Positions 31,930 through 40,928 of a DNA stretch of 64,000 bases are shown one piece after another. The DNA is from Saussurea involucrata (lineage: Eukaryota; Streptophyta; Magnoliopsida; Asterales; Asteraceae), in the NCBI GenBank assembly GCA_033807775.1, contig CM066319.1:160399983-160463982 (forward strand). The letters run 5' to 3'. The translations under genes were made by a program, and so were the position numbers. Numbering within the stretch: the stretch's first letter is position 1; the number at the start of each line of letters is the position of its first letter. The notes beneath the pieces are model-generated. The model saw only the letters and a program-made list of their open reading frames with translations. It was not told the DNA's origin and made no database searches.

Positions 31930-32215
31930 GTAACTTTCTAACTGGTCCTATAGCATGATTTGGGTCAGCCGATCCCAGACCAGTTGGCCTTAGGGGCTAG
32001 GTGACAAGCACCCCTTGGAGCTTACTCTCCCGAACCAGAAAGGCTACATCGATATACCTTAATCCCATCTGTACCAGTAGAACATGGCTTTCTACCTGGT
32101 TCTATAGCAGGATTTGGGTCAGCCAATCCCAGATCAGTTGATCTTAGGGGCTAGGTAACGAGTACCCCTTGGGACTTAATCTCCCAAACCAGATAGGCCA
32201 CATGCACAGACTACC
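31930..32215 (-). repeat. Duplicated ~140-bp block in the 3' region of the gag-only element
   Basis: Two copies contain GATTTGGGTCAGCC, ATCCCAGA, CAGTTG, TTAGGGGCTAGGT and ACCCCTTGG in order. The same pair, complemented, is at 37500-37770 in the plus-strand relative, so the duplication predates their separation. Confidence 0.8.
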
Positions 32216-32659
32216 AAACTGAATGATTTTGTTATATATATATATATAATTTTTTCTTTTTTTTTAATTATAGCATCTCAATCACTTGGTTCAAAAACGT
32301 AGTGCTTCCCCCATATTTTCGTTTCCATTCATAATTAAGACGAATAGGCTTTGTGAGCATTTTATTCTGTATAAGTCTAGATTTACACAATTTTGCGCTT
32401 ATATCAAAATCTCAAACATGTTTCGCTGACCTTTCGACTTATTTCAGAGGCGAAAGAAGAAACAAATATAACTCCGACGATACAAAAATGCTCGTAAAAT
32501 CATCCTTAACACACATTTTATTTATTGAATGAAAAATTGAAGAACTTCACTTCATTGAATTAAATTTGTGAAGGTTCAAACTTTCAACGTTAGTAGACAT
32601 AAAATATAACACAATGTTACCTTTTTATCACAAAAAGATATGGCAGTTAAAGTTCAAAA

Positions 32660-32850
32660 AGATATCACCTGATAAGTACGAGTTCTAAACTGATTTGTTT
32701 AGAAGTCTTAGCCATTGAAGTACGGGTCCTGAACTGAATTGTTCAGAAGCCATTGTCGTTGAAGCACGGGTTTTGAAATGATATGTTCAAAAGCCAAAAA
32801 CATTGAAGCACGGGTCCTGAACTGATGTATTCAGAAACCATCTATGAAGC
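32660..32850 (-). repeat. Four tandem hairpin units just downstream of gag
   Basis: Four units of about 45-50 bases share GAAGTACGGGTCCTGAACTG-like starts and end TTGTTCAGAAGCCA. Within each, CTGAAC and GTTCAG (or a variant pair such as CTAAAC/GTTTAG) can pair around a 6-base loop. Two units show compensating changes on both sides of the stem, which suggests the fold is maintained. They lie 60-250 bases after the gag stop. Confidence 0.75.
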
Positions 32851-32907
32851 ACATATACATCTTCTTCCGAGAGTTCAACGCTTTGCTTCTAAATCTGCAA
32901 AAACAGA

Positions 32908-34341
32908 TTAAGTAGATTTTGGTACCCAACGGGTCTTGGGTCCTGACTTGTTAAGCGGAGCTCTATAGGAAGGAAAATGATAAGTGCCATACCAAAATTG
33001 AACATTCTTGTTTGAGACAAAATCATTAGTTCCACAAAAAGAACAACAAATTGTCTTTTGTGCTAACCTGATTAAATTGTTTGCGGAATATAATGAATCA
33101 GGTATAGCAAAAGATTTATCTTTCAGGTTAGTGTTCTTGTTGGGAACCGATGATTTTGGTACATGTTTTTCAGGAAACGTACCTTTAACTCTCCATTGCA
33201 TGTTGACTTTCTTATATATAGGAAGATCAACAGATTGAGACTTGGAAGAATTATCCACTGAGTGATCATAAAAGAGATTAGACGGACGAATTGGACATTC
33301 AGAATAGCGTTTGGATTTGTTAAGTGACTTCACTTTGTAGTATAAGTTGTTCCGTTCCTTGGTCACCAAATCAAGTTTCTTCTGAATATCAGACTTAACC
33401 AACTTCTCTTTCATGATATCAGTCGATAACACAGCCAAATTCTTTGTCAGTCTACGTATTTCCTGCTGAAATATCTTCCTTTCAACAGAGAATTCGTCTT
33501 TAACGCTCCTAGCCTGAAAGTCAGCTTTCTTCCTCTTTTCTAGCTCTTGTCTTTCTTCATCTAATTCCTTTTGAAGCTCAGATATATTCTTTGACAGTTT
33601 CGCATTTTTCGCTTCAAAAACTTTCTTTGTATTTTCAAACTCAACTCTTTCCTTCTCCAGTTTTTCCTTTTCAAGAAATAAAACCTTCTCAAAGTCTGAA
33701 TTTTGCTTCGAAAGTTTTATGCATCGGAGTTCAAGAGCTTTCTTTTCTTCATTTTCTTTCTTCTCAGAAATTGAAGTCTTTTCAAGTTCAGAAACTTTCT
33801 GAGAAAGAGAAAGAATCTGCTTCGCATAGCACTTTTTGTCATTCAAACGATCAGATTTTTCTTTTCTGAACTTTTCTTTTTCCTCTTTTAGCAACTTTTC
33901 CATGTCAGACAGCTTCTTCGTTAGCTCAATAACCTTTTCCTTAAGATCTTCATTTTCAGCTTCTGACATGTTCAGTTCCTTATCTTCTTTCTCAACTTTC
34001 TTTTCTTCTTCCTTTCTCTTTGTAAAAGCAACTTCAGATCCATGCAATTGCTTAGATAACGCATTCCACATCTGCATTGGGTTGTGTTTGAAACAGTCAA
34101 CACTTTTGTTGATGTGTTTTGGAAGTGCAAGGATCAAGTTGGATGAAGCTTCCGTATCAGCTTTCAATCTTTTCATCTCTTCTTCAGTAAAATCATTCTC
34201 CATTTTATTTCTGCTCATTGGACCTTCGGGGAATGATTTTATCATATTCTCTCCATTTTCTCTACCTGCAATAAAGTCGATGAACGTAACACTCCATCGT
34301 TCAAAATCAGAATCTTTGATTAGCACAGGTGGTTGGTTCAT
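32908..34341 (-). CDS. gag: Gag-like coiled-coil protein of the gag-only element
   Basis: 477 residues from ATG at 34341. The first ~110 residues are a short copia-type Gag core (DFERWSVTFIDFIAG, NPMQMWNALSKQLHGSE). Residues about 110-345 are a nearly unbroken Lys/Glu-rich coiled coil, much longer than in ordinary copia Gag. Near residue 440 is CCSFCGTND, a zinc-knuckle start in which the His and final Cys are absent; the same loss is found in the related copy at 36680. The C-terminus TRWVPKST matches copia Gag ends. The protein probably assembles with, or uses, particles of an autonomous Sirevirus. The frame is intact. Confidence 0.85.
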   Translation of the reverse strand: MNQPPVLIKDSDFERWSVTFIDFIAGRENGENMIKSFPEGPMSRNKMENDFTEEEMKRLKADTEASSNLILALPKHINKSVDCFKHNPMQMWNALSKQLHGSEVAFTKRKEEEKKVEKEDKELNMSEAENEDLKEKVIELTKKLSDMEKLLKEEKEKFRKEKSDRLNDKKCYAKQILSLSQKVSELEKTSISEKKENEEKKALELRCIKLSKQNSDFEKVLFLEKEKLEKERVEFENTKKVFEAKNAKLSKNISELQKELDEERQELEKRKKADFQARSVKDEFSVERKIFQQEIRRLTKNLAVLSTDIMKEKLVKSDIQKKLDLVTKERNNLYYKVKSLNKSKRYSECPIRPSNLFYDHSVDNSSKSQSVDLPIYKKVNMQWRVKGTFPEKHVPKSSVPNKNTNLKDKSFAIPDSLYSANNLIRLAQKTICCSFCGTNDFVSNKNVQFWYGTYHFPSYRAPLNKSGPKTRWVPKST

Positions 34342-34514
34342 GATTGCTTAAAGATAACGAATATTTATAATGAAAAATCTACTGAATATGTGGAAAATGA
34401 CCAAAAAAAAATTATATAAAACTTTTTCTTGAAAAACTCTTAAAGTGTATGAAATACACTATAGAAAAAATTTCAGTATAAATTTTTTTCTCAAAATACT
34501 TTTTTTTTAATACT

Positions 34515-34770
34515 CAAAGGGAGGTTTGCGCGAGACGAGGGTGGCGCAAAGTGAGGTTTGCGCTAGACGACCGTGGCGCAAAGTGAGGTTTGCGCTAGAA
34601 GACTATGGCGCAAAGTTGAGGCCGGCGCAAAGTGGGGTTTTCGCAAAGAGGCAATGGCGCAAAGTAAGGTTTGCGCTAGACGTTGGTGGCGCAAAGTGTG
34701 GTTTGCGCTACCCGTTGGTGGCGCAAAGTGTACTGTAGCAGAATCTGAAACTTTGAAGATGAACTGGCGC
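34515..34770 (-). repeat. GCGCAAA/TTTGCGC repeat array in the gag leader
   Basis: Between the primer site and the gag start codon lie about seven units of roughly 34 bases, each carrying GGCGCAAAGT followed by GGTTTGCGCTAGAC. GCGCAAA and TTTGCGC are complementary, so neighbouring motifs can form stems within one RNA or between two RNAs. No long frame is expected in an untranslated leader, and the short frames here are repeat artefacts. Confidence 0.85.
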
Positions 34771-35205
34771 AAAGTTTGAATATGACGCAAACTTCAAAAA
34801 TTCATCAAAAAGTGATCAAATCTCCGAATTAGGACACCAAATTTTGCAGATATGTTAGAAAAAAGGTTTCTAACAAGATTATGTGAACCAATTTCGCTGA
34901 AAACCACTTAATCGAAGTCTGAATGATCGAACAGACTGAAAAGATCGAACGAACAGAAACTTCAAAAATCTTCAAATTGATCCTCCAAAACTTGAAATTA
35001 GCTCTCGATCCTTGAATAAGATTTGTTCCTCTATCAAAAATGAATTCAATGAGCCCAAGAACAAGATCAAATTCACACAAATTTGTATAAAATCAAGAAA
35101 AAGAGACTTTCTTGAAAAAATCAAGAAAATCGATCAATTTTTCTTCAAATTTATAAATTTGATAGATGAATTTGTGTAAAATCTTCAGCAGATCTTCATT
35201 AACTT

Positions 35206-35217
35206 GCTCTGATACCA
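35206..35217 (-). other. Primer binding site of the gag-only element
   Basis: The minus strand reads TGGTATCAGAGC two bases from the 5' LTR end. Confidence 0.9.
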
Positions 35218-35219
35218 AT

Positions 35220-35500
35220 TGTTAATCCCAAATTCATCAAACAATCATGAATTATCACAAGATCTAGATAGAGAGTAGAGAGAGAAAGTGTCTTCTTATT
35301 AAGTCGGCTCTCTGTATTACAAGATGTGAATTATGCTCAAAGTGTTCTCTCAATTGTTATGGAATTGTTACAAGATAAAACTAACCAAAGCCTATTTATA
35401 CCTAGACACACAAGGTATAAACCACACACTAACAAAACAATAACATTGACTTTGACATTTGACTTTATACATTAAACCTTGAAGACATATTGCACTAACA
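35220..35500 (-). repeat. 5' LTR of the gag-only element
   Basis: Near-identical partner of 30459-30739, adjacent to the primer site, hence the 5' LTR on the minus strand. Confidence 0.93.
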
Positions 35501-35505
35501 AGCTC

Positions 35506-35646
35506 AACTCATAATTATATCACAACTTCAATCGTAATTTTTCTTTCTTATTTGCATAAACTTCAACTTTTTTCTTTGATTTTGTTAGTCTTATTTATAT
35601 GTTCTATTTTTGATTTTATTTCGTTTAAACACAATCACTTAACTAG
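35506..35646. other. AT-rich junction, no gene
   Basis: Sequence between the AGCTC duplication and the point where homology to gag starts (about 35647). Not recognised. Confidence 0.4.
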
Positions 35647-35652
35647 AACCCA

Positions 35653-36822
35653 ATGCAGATGTGGAATGCATTATCTAAGCAAATGCATGGATCTGAAGTT
35701 GCATTTACAAAGAGAAAGGAAGAAGAAAAGAAAGTCGAGAAAGAGGACAAGGAACAGAACATGTCAGAAGCTGAAAATAAAGATCTTAAGGAAAAGGTCA
35801 TTGAGCTTGCAAGGAAGTTATCTGACATGGAAAAGCTGCTCAAAGTAGAAAGAGAGGATTTCAGAAAAGAAAGAGCTAATCGTTTAAATGACAAAAATTG
35901 CTATGCAAAGCAAATTCTTTCTCTTTCTCAGAAAATTTATGAACTTGAAAAGACTTCAATTTCTGAGAAGAAAGAAAATGAAGAAAAGAAAGCTCTTGAA
36001 CCCCGATGCATAAAACTTTCGAAGCAAAATTCAGACTTTGAGAAGGTTTTATTTCTTGAAAAGGAGAAATTGGAGAAGGAAAGGCTTGAATTTGAAAATA
36101 AAAGGAAAGTCTTTGAAGCGAACAATGAGAAATTGTCAAAGCAAATTTCTGAGCTTCAAAAGGAATTAGATGAAGAAAGACAAGAGCTAGAAAAGAGGAA
36201 GAAAGCTGAATTTCAAGCTAGGAGCGTTAAAGATGATTTTTATGTTGAACGGAAGATATTTCAGCAAGAAATACGTAAGCTGACAAGGAATTTGGCTGTG
36301 TTATCAACTGATATCATGATAGAAAAGAGGGTTAAGTCTGATATTCTGAAGAAGCTCGATTTTGTGACCAAAGAACGGAATGACTTAGCTTACAAAGTGA
36401 AGTCATTTAACAAATCCAAAAGCTATTCAAAAAGTCCGATTCGACCTTCTAATCTCTTCTATGATCATTCAGTGGATAATTCTTCCAAGTATCAATCTGC
36501 CGATCTTCCTTCATATAAGAAAGTCAACATGCAATGGAGAGCGAAAGGTACGATTCCTCAAAAAGATGTACCAGAATCATCTGTTACCAACAAGAACACT
36601 AACCTGAAAGGTAAATCTTTTGCTAAACCTGGTTCATTATATTCCACAAATAATTTAATCAGGTTTGCACAAAAGAATATTTGCTGTTCTTATTGTGGAA
36701 CTAATGATTTTGTTAAAAATAATGATGCACAATTTTGGTATGGCACTTATCATTTTCCTTCCTATAGAGCTTCGCTTAACAAGTCAGGACCCAAGACGCG
36801 TTGGGTACCAAAATCTACTTAA
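35653..36822 (+). pseudogene. gag: N-terminally truncated Gag-like coiled-coil protein
   Basis: 389 codons open from the internal MQMWNALSKQMHG to TRWVPKST. It is collinear with the gag at 32908-34341 at roughly 85% identity by eye, including the same defective knuckle (CCSYCGTNDF). The missing N-terminus means it lacks the start codon and most of the Gag core. The absence of stops despite the truncation suggests the truncation is not ancient. Confidence 0.85.
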
Positions 36823-36889
36823 TCTGTTTTTGCAGATTTAGAAGCAAAGCGTTGAACTCTCGAAAGAAGATGTATCTGTGCATTTAAAG

Positions 36890-37062
36890 TTATTGGTTTC
36901 TAGACACATCAGTTTAGAACCCGTATTTCACTGTTATTGGTTTCTGAATACATCAGTTCAGGACCCATGCTTCAACGACAATGGCTTCTGAACAATTCAG
37001 TTCAGGACCCGTACTTCAATGGCTAAGACTTCTAAACAAATCAGTTTAGAACTCATACTTCT
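36890..37062 (+). repeat. Hairpin units downstream of gag, plus-strand copy
   Basis: Four units like TTCTGAACAATTCAGTTCAG and TTCTAAACAAATCAGTTTAG, the complement of the array at 32660-32850. CTGAAC/GTTCAG stems alternate with CTAAAC/GTTTAG stems, which is covariation. Confidence 0.75.
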
Positions 37063-37499
37063 CAGGTGATATCCTTAACTGTCACATCTTTCTATTTCAA
37101 GGAACAAGTGGTAAAAGGTAACATTGTATTATACTTTGTTTCTACTGCTTTGAAAATTTGAATCTTTACAAATTTAATTCAATGAGATGAAATTTTCAAT
37201 TTTCATTCAATGAATTAAACGTGTGCTAAAAGATGATTTTACAAGTATTTTTGTATTATCTGAGTTACATTTGTTTCAACTTTCACCTCTGAAATAAATC
37301 GAAAGGTCAGCAAAACATGAATGAAATTATGCTGAATGCTCAAAATTATGGATTTATGGACTTATATAGAATATAATGCTCAAAAAGCCTAGATGTCAGA
37401 ATGATGGATGGAAACGAAAATATGGGGGAAGCACTATGTTTTAGAACCAAGTGATTGAGGTGATCTAAGTTTTAAATCTAATCATTTAGTTTGAAAGTT

Positions 37500-37770
37500 T
37501 GTGCCTGTGGCCTTTCTGGTTTGGGAGATTAAGTCCTAAGGGGTGCTCGACACCTAGTCCCTAAGACCAACTGGTCTGGGATCGGCTGACCCAAATCCTT
37601 CTATAGAACCAGATAGAAAGCCATGTTCTACTGGTACAAATGGGTTTACGATATATCGATGTGGCCTTTCTGGTTTGGGAAAGTAAGTTCCAAGGGGTGC
37701 TCGACACCTAGCCCCTAAGACCAACTGGTCTGGGATTGGCTGACCCAAATCCTGCTATAGAACCAGATAG
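37500..37770 (+). repeat. Duplicated block, plus-strand copy
   Basis: Two tandem copies of about 150 bases with GGCCTTTCTGGTTTGGGA, CCTAAGACCAACTGGTCTGG and GGCTGACCCAAATCCT. Counterpart of 31930-32215. CCAGACCAGTTGG-type inverted motifs could form stems. Confidence 0.8.
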
Positions 37771-38299
37771 AAAGACATGTTTAACGTTGTATCTTATTCC
37801 TACTAAACTTTTTGATTAAAAGATGCCAATGAGCACAAATTCAAAAGATGTCAATGATGACAAAATCAAAAGATGCCAATGAGCACACATCTCGTGAAAC
37901 TTGGGGAAAATACAAAGTCGCGATAAACCTGTTAAATTGTGAAAATTCTGATTTTGGACAAATAGTGTGAGTAGAGCAGAGTATTCTTATATGTTTTAGA
38001 ATTGCATATGCTTGTTGCTAATCATATTTCGCATGCTAGCACACCAAATAGATTTAATAAAGGTGTTGAAACTGAACATTTTTTAACTTGATATGCAATG
38101 ATGTCTTGTATTTGAATCCAAACACATGCATTTGATTTCATTTGATTGAAAAATCTGTTAAATTTCATTAAGTTGAATTTCTTTTGTACATTTTTCAAAT
38201 GATCAAATGATTAGTAGTTATAAAATGTAGTTCAATGAATTTTATTTTCCTTGAATAAAATTTTCAACTATTGTGCTATTAATGAAATATATGCATACT

Positions 38300-38784
38300 T
38301 TCAGGGGGAGAATACAATTTGCTCCAGAATTCTTATTTTGAGGGGGAGCAAGGTTATTCATAAAGGAGGAGATTGTTCGTGATACTCAGAGACGCGACTG
38401 AAATTGAAGAAGGTTTTTGATGATCGTGATGCTCACTATCATCGAAAAAGGGGGAGAAATGTTTAATTCAATTTCATGTCAAAGAGCTTTCAAGTCAAAG
38501 ACTCGAGAAAAGAAGATTTCGTCTCAAGAAAGAAAAGGGGGAGAATTCTTCAAGAGTTTAGGAAAAATCGATTGATCATCTTGGTTTCTCAAGAAGATCT
38601 CTTTTTCTTAGATTTGCGCTACATTGTACCAAAATGCGTTGTGTGAAGAATCAAGCTCTCCAATTCAAAGAAAGAAAATCTCCGTCAGATCCCCGTCTGA
38701 AGATTTTGTGACAATTTGACTTTGACAAGCCAAGCCAAAGACTGCTGTTCTCAAATGTTTAAATCTTGAATCCAAGGGGGAGAT
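38300..38784 (+). other. Polypurine tract cluster before the plus-strand 3' LTR
   Basis: GGGGGAGAA (38304), GAGGGGGAGCAAGG (38340), AAAGGGGGAGAAATG (38448), AAAAGGGGGAGAATTC (38535) and CAAGGGGGAGATTG (38773, at the LTR border). The same arrangement is seen at 58230-58363. Confidence 0.8.
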
Positions 38785-38993
38785 TGTTAAGTCTAAATAT
38801 GTCTTCAAGATTTAATATTCTGTCAAAGTCAAAGTCTTTGTATATAGTCTTGTGTAAAAAGTCAATGTTTGCTAATTACCTTTCTTAGGCTTGAGGTATA
38901 TAAGCATTAGGGTTAGCTTATTTTGTAAGGCTTTTGGACATAACTCTCATATTGTAATACAGAGCCAACATGAATACGATCTAAGCTTTCTCT

Positions 38994-39024
<31 letters not shown>

Positions 39025-39071
39025 AGATCTTGTATGGATTTCATGGTTGTTTGATCGTTTTGGGACACACA
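38785..39071 (+). repeat. 3' LTR of the truncated gag-only relative
   Basis: TGTTAAGTCT...GGGACACACA, 287 bp, related over its length to the 281-bp LTRs at 30459 and 35220. It contains a (CT)n microsatellite (38997-39026) next to the conserved CTCTCTACTCTCT...TAGATCTTGT block. Confidence 0.8.
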
Positions 39072-39198
39072 GTGTACAAACTATGAAACCAACCCAACCC
39101 ACACGGTTTGGTTGATTTAAAATGTATGATTTTTATTTTTATAATTTGCAATTTATTATTATTTCGACTAAATACGTTAATAATCCTCCATTAACTTA

Positions 39199-40326
39199 GG
39201 GTGTGTTTACTTGTGGCTTATTGGGCTTAATGAGAAAAACGGCTTATTCGCGCAGACGTTCCTAGGTGTTTACTTGTGACTTAATCGTGCAGCCAGTGTC
39301 TTATTCGCGCAGATCATTTTAGGCTGTTGTCCCCATTCAGATGGAATTTTTGACAATTTTTGACTATTTTACCCTTGAGCCTCCACTCTCACGTCTCTCC
39401 CTCCAGCCCCTCTCATCGACGCAGCAGCTTGCTCTCTTCTCTCTATCGCCTCTCTTCTATCTATCCCCTTCTCTCTATCGCCTCTGCTGTGGGATTTGTG
39501 GAGGTTGCCGGTGTGTGGTGGTTGTTCTGTGGTAGGGTTCTGTGGTGGAGGGTGGAGGTGGAGGGTGGCGATTTGTGGAGGTCGCCGGTGTGTGGTGGTT
39601 GTTCTTGGCGGCGTGAAGGTGATGAGTGAAGAGAGGACGAGAGGGCAGAAGGCGGAGGTCGATTAGGACAAAATCGCGAGTGAGAGGGGAGGAGCAGGTG
39701 TGTGAAATGGCGACCGAGATGAGAGGTGCAGGTCGCCGGTGGTCAGGGACGATGGCTGAAAGCGGCTGCCGACGGTAAATTATCAGTCAGCGATCTCGTT
39801 GCTAAATCTGGAATTTGGTTGTGATTCGATGTTGGATTCCATCAGGTACAATGTAGATTGGATGAACAGAAATCGTAATTCAACTCTCACCACTCTCAAC
39901 TTCTACTGATTTAATTTCATAAAAAGTTATTTAGGTTTTTTTATCTATCTATTTAAGATGAGGGGTAGAAACGAAAGAGATGAATTCGATAGCCATAAAG
40001 TGTCTTCTGTATCTAAAGATTTCTCAGTTGGGTTAACAAGAATTCTTTGCTTTCTAATAGTTTTTGTAATTGGAATAGTGATTGGTTTGGTTTCAAGTTC
40101 ACATGTAATTTTGTGTTTAAGATATATAATTTGGCTTAAAAAATAAACTGAATATATAAAACAACTTATAATTCATACTTAGAGGTAAATCGGTCATTTC
40201 TGCTATTCAGACTATTGATTCAGATAAAAAAGTAAACAACAGCAACAATTTATCCAGACAGAAAACTTTAACCAGACAGACACATTTATCCATACAGGAC
40301 TTAATGAAAATTTTGGTAAACAGCCC
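39199..40326 (+). mobile_element. TIR element (PIF/Harbinger-like ends) with a captured gene fragment
   Basis: The ends are GGGTGTGTTTAC at 39199 and GTAAACAGCCC at 40326, flanked by TTA (39196-39198 and 40327-40329). Subterminal CTTAATGA, TTATTCGCGCAG and CCAGACAG motifs repeat. Inside is non-transposon sequence with the look of a 5' UTR, an intron and a first coding exon. No transposase. The class rests on a 3-bp duplication and short TIRs, so a hAT origin is an alternative. Confidence 0.6.
39958..40103 (+). pseudogene. Captured first coding exon: short cytosolic tail plus one membrane anchor
   Basis: It starts MRGRNERDEFDSHKVSSVSK, followed by a hydrophobic segment ILCFLIVFVIGIVIGLVSSS at about residues 29-48. 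It ends at a splice donor-like CAT|GTAATT; the frame then runs on to a stop at 40146. Upstream, TATCTATTTAAG|ATG looks like a splice acceptor, and 39780 (GACGG|GTAAAT-like) like the donor of a 5' UTR exon. The pattern is that of type II Golgi membrane glycosyltransferases, possibly the core-2/I-branching-like plant family, but that name is a guess. Only the anchor exon is present, so no active enzyme. Confidence 0.4.
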
Positions 40327-40329
40327 TTA

Positions 40330-40928
40330 GGGTATTTAGTCTTTTTGATTTTTTGGTTTATTAAATGTATATTTTTAATTTCTTTTTTAATATTTAGTCT
40401 TTTTAGTTTAATATAACTGTATATTTTTCGATAAAAAATAATACATATAACAATTATATTATTTTGTTGTTGTTTATGATAAAATAATTAAATATTTTTA
40501 ATATAATTATTTTTTAAATATTTTTGGTCATTATGGTTTTAGTTTCTTACTGTCCCTAGTAACAAAAGAAGAATCAAAATATTTGTGTTATGTATTTAAC
40601 GACTTGCATTTGAATGACTTGATGACAATCGAACTAATAAAATTATAAAACTGTAATAAAAAAATTATGAAAAAACGAAAAGTATAAAAAATTATCTTAT
40701 GATTCTTATCATAAACAATAACAAAACAATATAATTTTATATCTATTATCTTTTTATCAAAAAATATATAGTTTTATTAAAATAAAATAAAAATACGAAA
40801 AGGAAATATTTAATAGACAAAAAGGCGGAGAAATAGAAAAACTAAAGTACGCCTAAGTTACAAGGTAGATTTTTAATAGACTTAACCTTAAGGACGAAAA
40901 TAGAAATTTCAAAACCTTAAAGATAAGA
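40330..40928. other. Very AT-rich spacer
   Basis: No gene, repeat or terminus recognised. Long A/T runs only. Confidence 0.5.

Larger units (their letters stand above)
30459..35500 (-). mobile_element. Gag-only LTR retrotransposon (non-autonomous copia), full length
   Basis: Two 281-bp LTRs (TGTTAATCCC ... CACTAACA) differ at two bases by eye. The target duplication AGCTC is perfect (30454-30458 and 35501-35505). An initiator tRNA-Met primer site next to the right LTR fixes the minus orientation. The only gene is gag; there is no protease, integrase or RT, as in the TR-GAG class. Multiple GGGGGAGA-type tracts before the 3' LTR are a Sirevirus habit. Near-identical LTRs suggest recent mobilisation by an autonomous partner. 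Confidence 0.92.
35647..39071 (+). mobile_element. 5'-truncated relative of the gag-only element, plus strand
   Basis: Gag (from its NPMQMWNALSKQ motif), the hairpin units (36890-37062), the duplicated block (37500-37770), the polypurine tracts (38300-38784) and a 3' LTR (38785-39071) follow in the same order as in 34070-30459 but on the other strand. The 5' LTR, primer site, GCGCAAA leader and first ~85 Gag residues are missing. The LTR is clearly related but only moderately similar, so it is an older or different subfamily copy. Confidence 0.85.

Noticed and set aside
34526..34790. Overlapping frames in both directions
   Set aside because: Products of the GCGCAAA tandem repeat in an untranslated leader.
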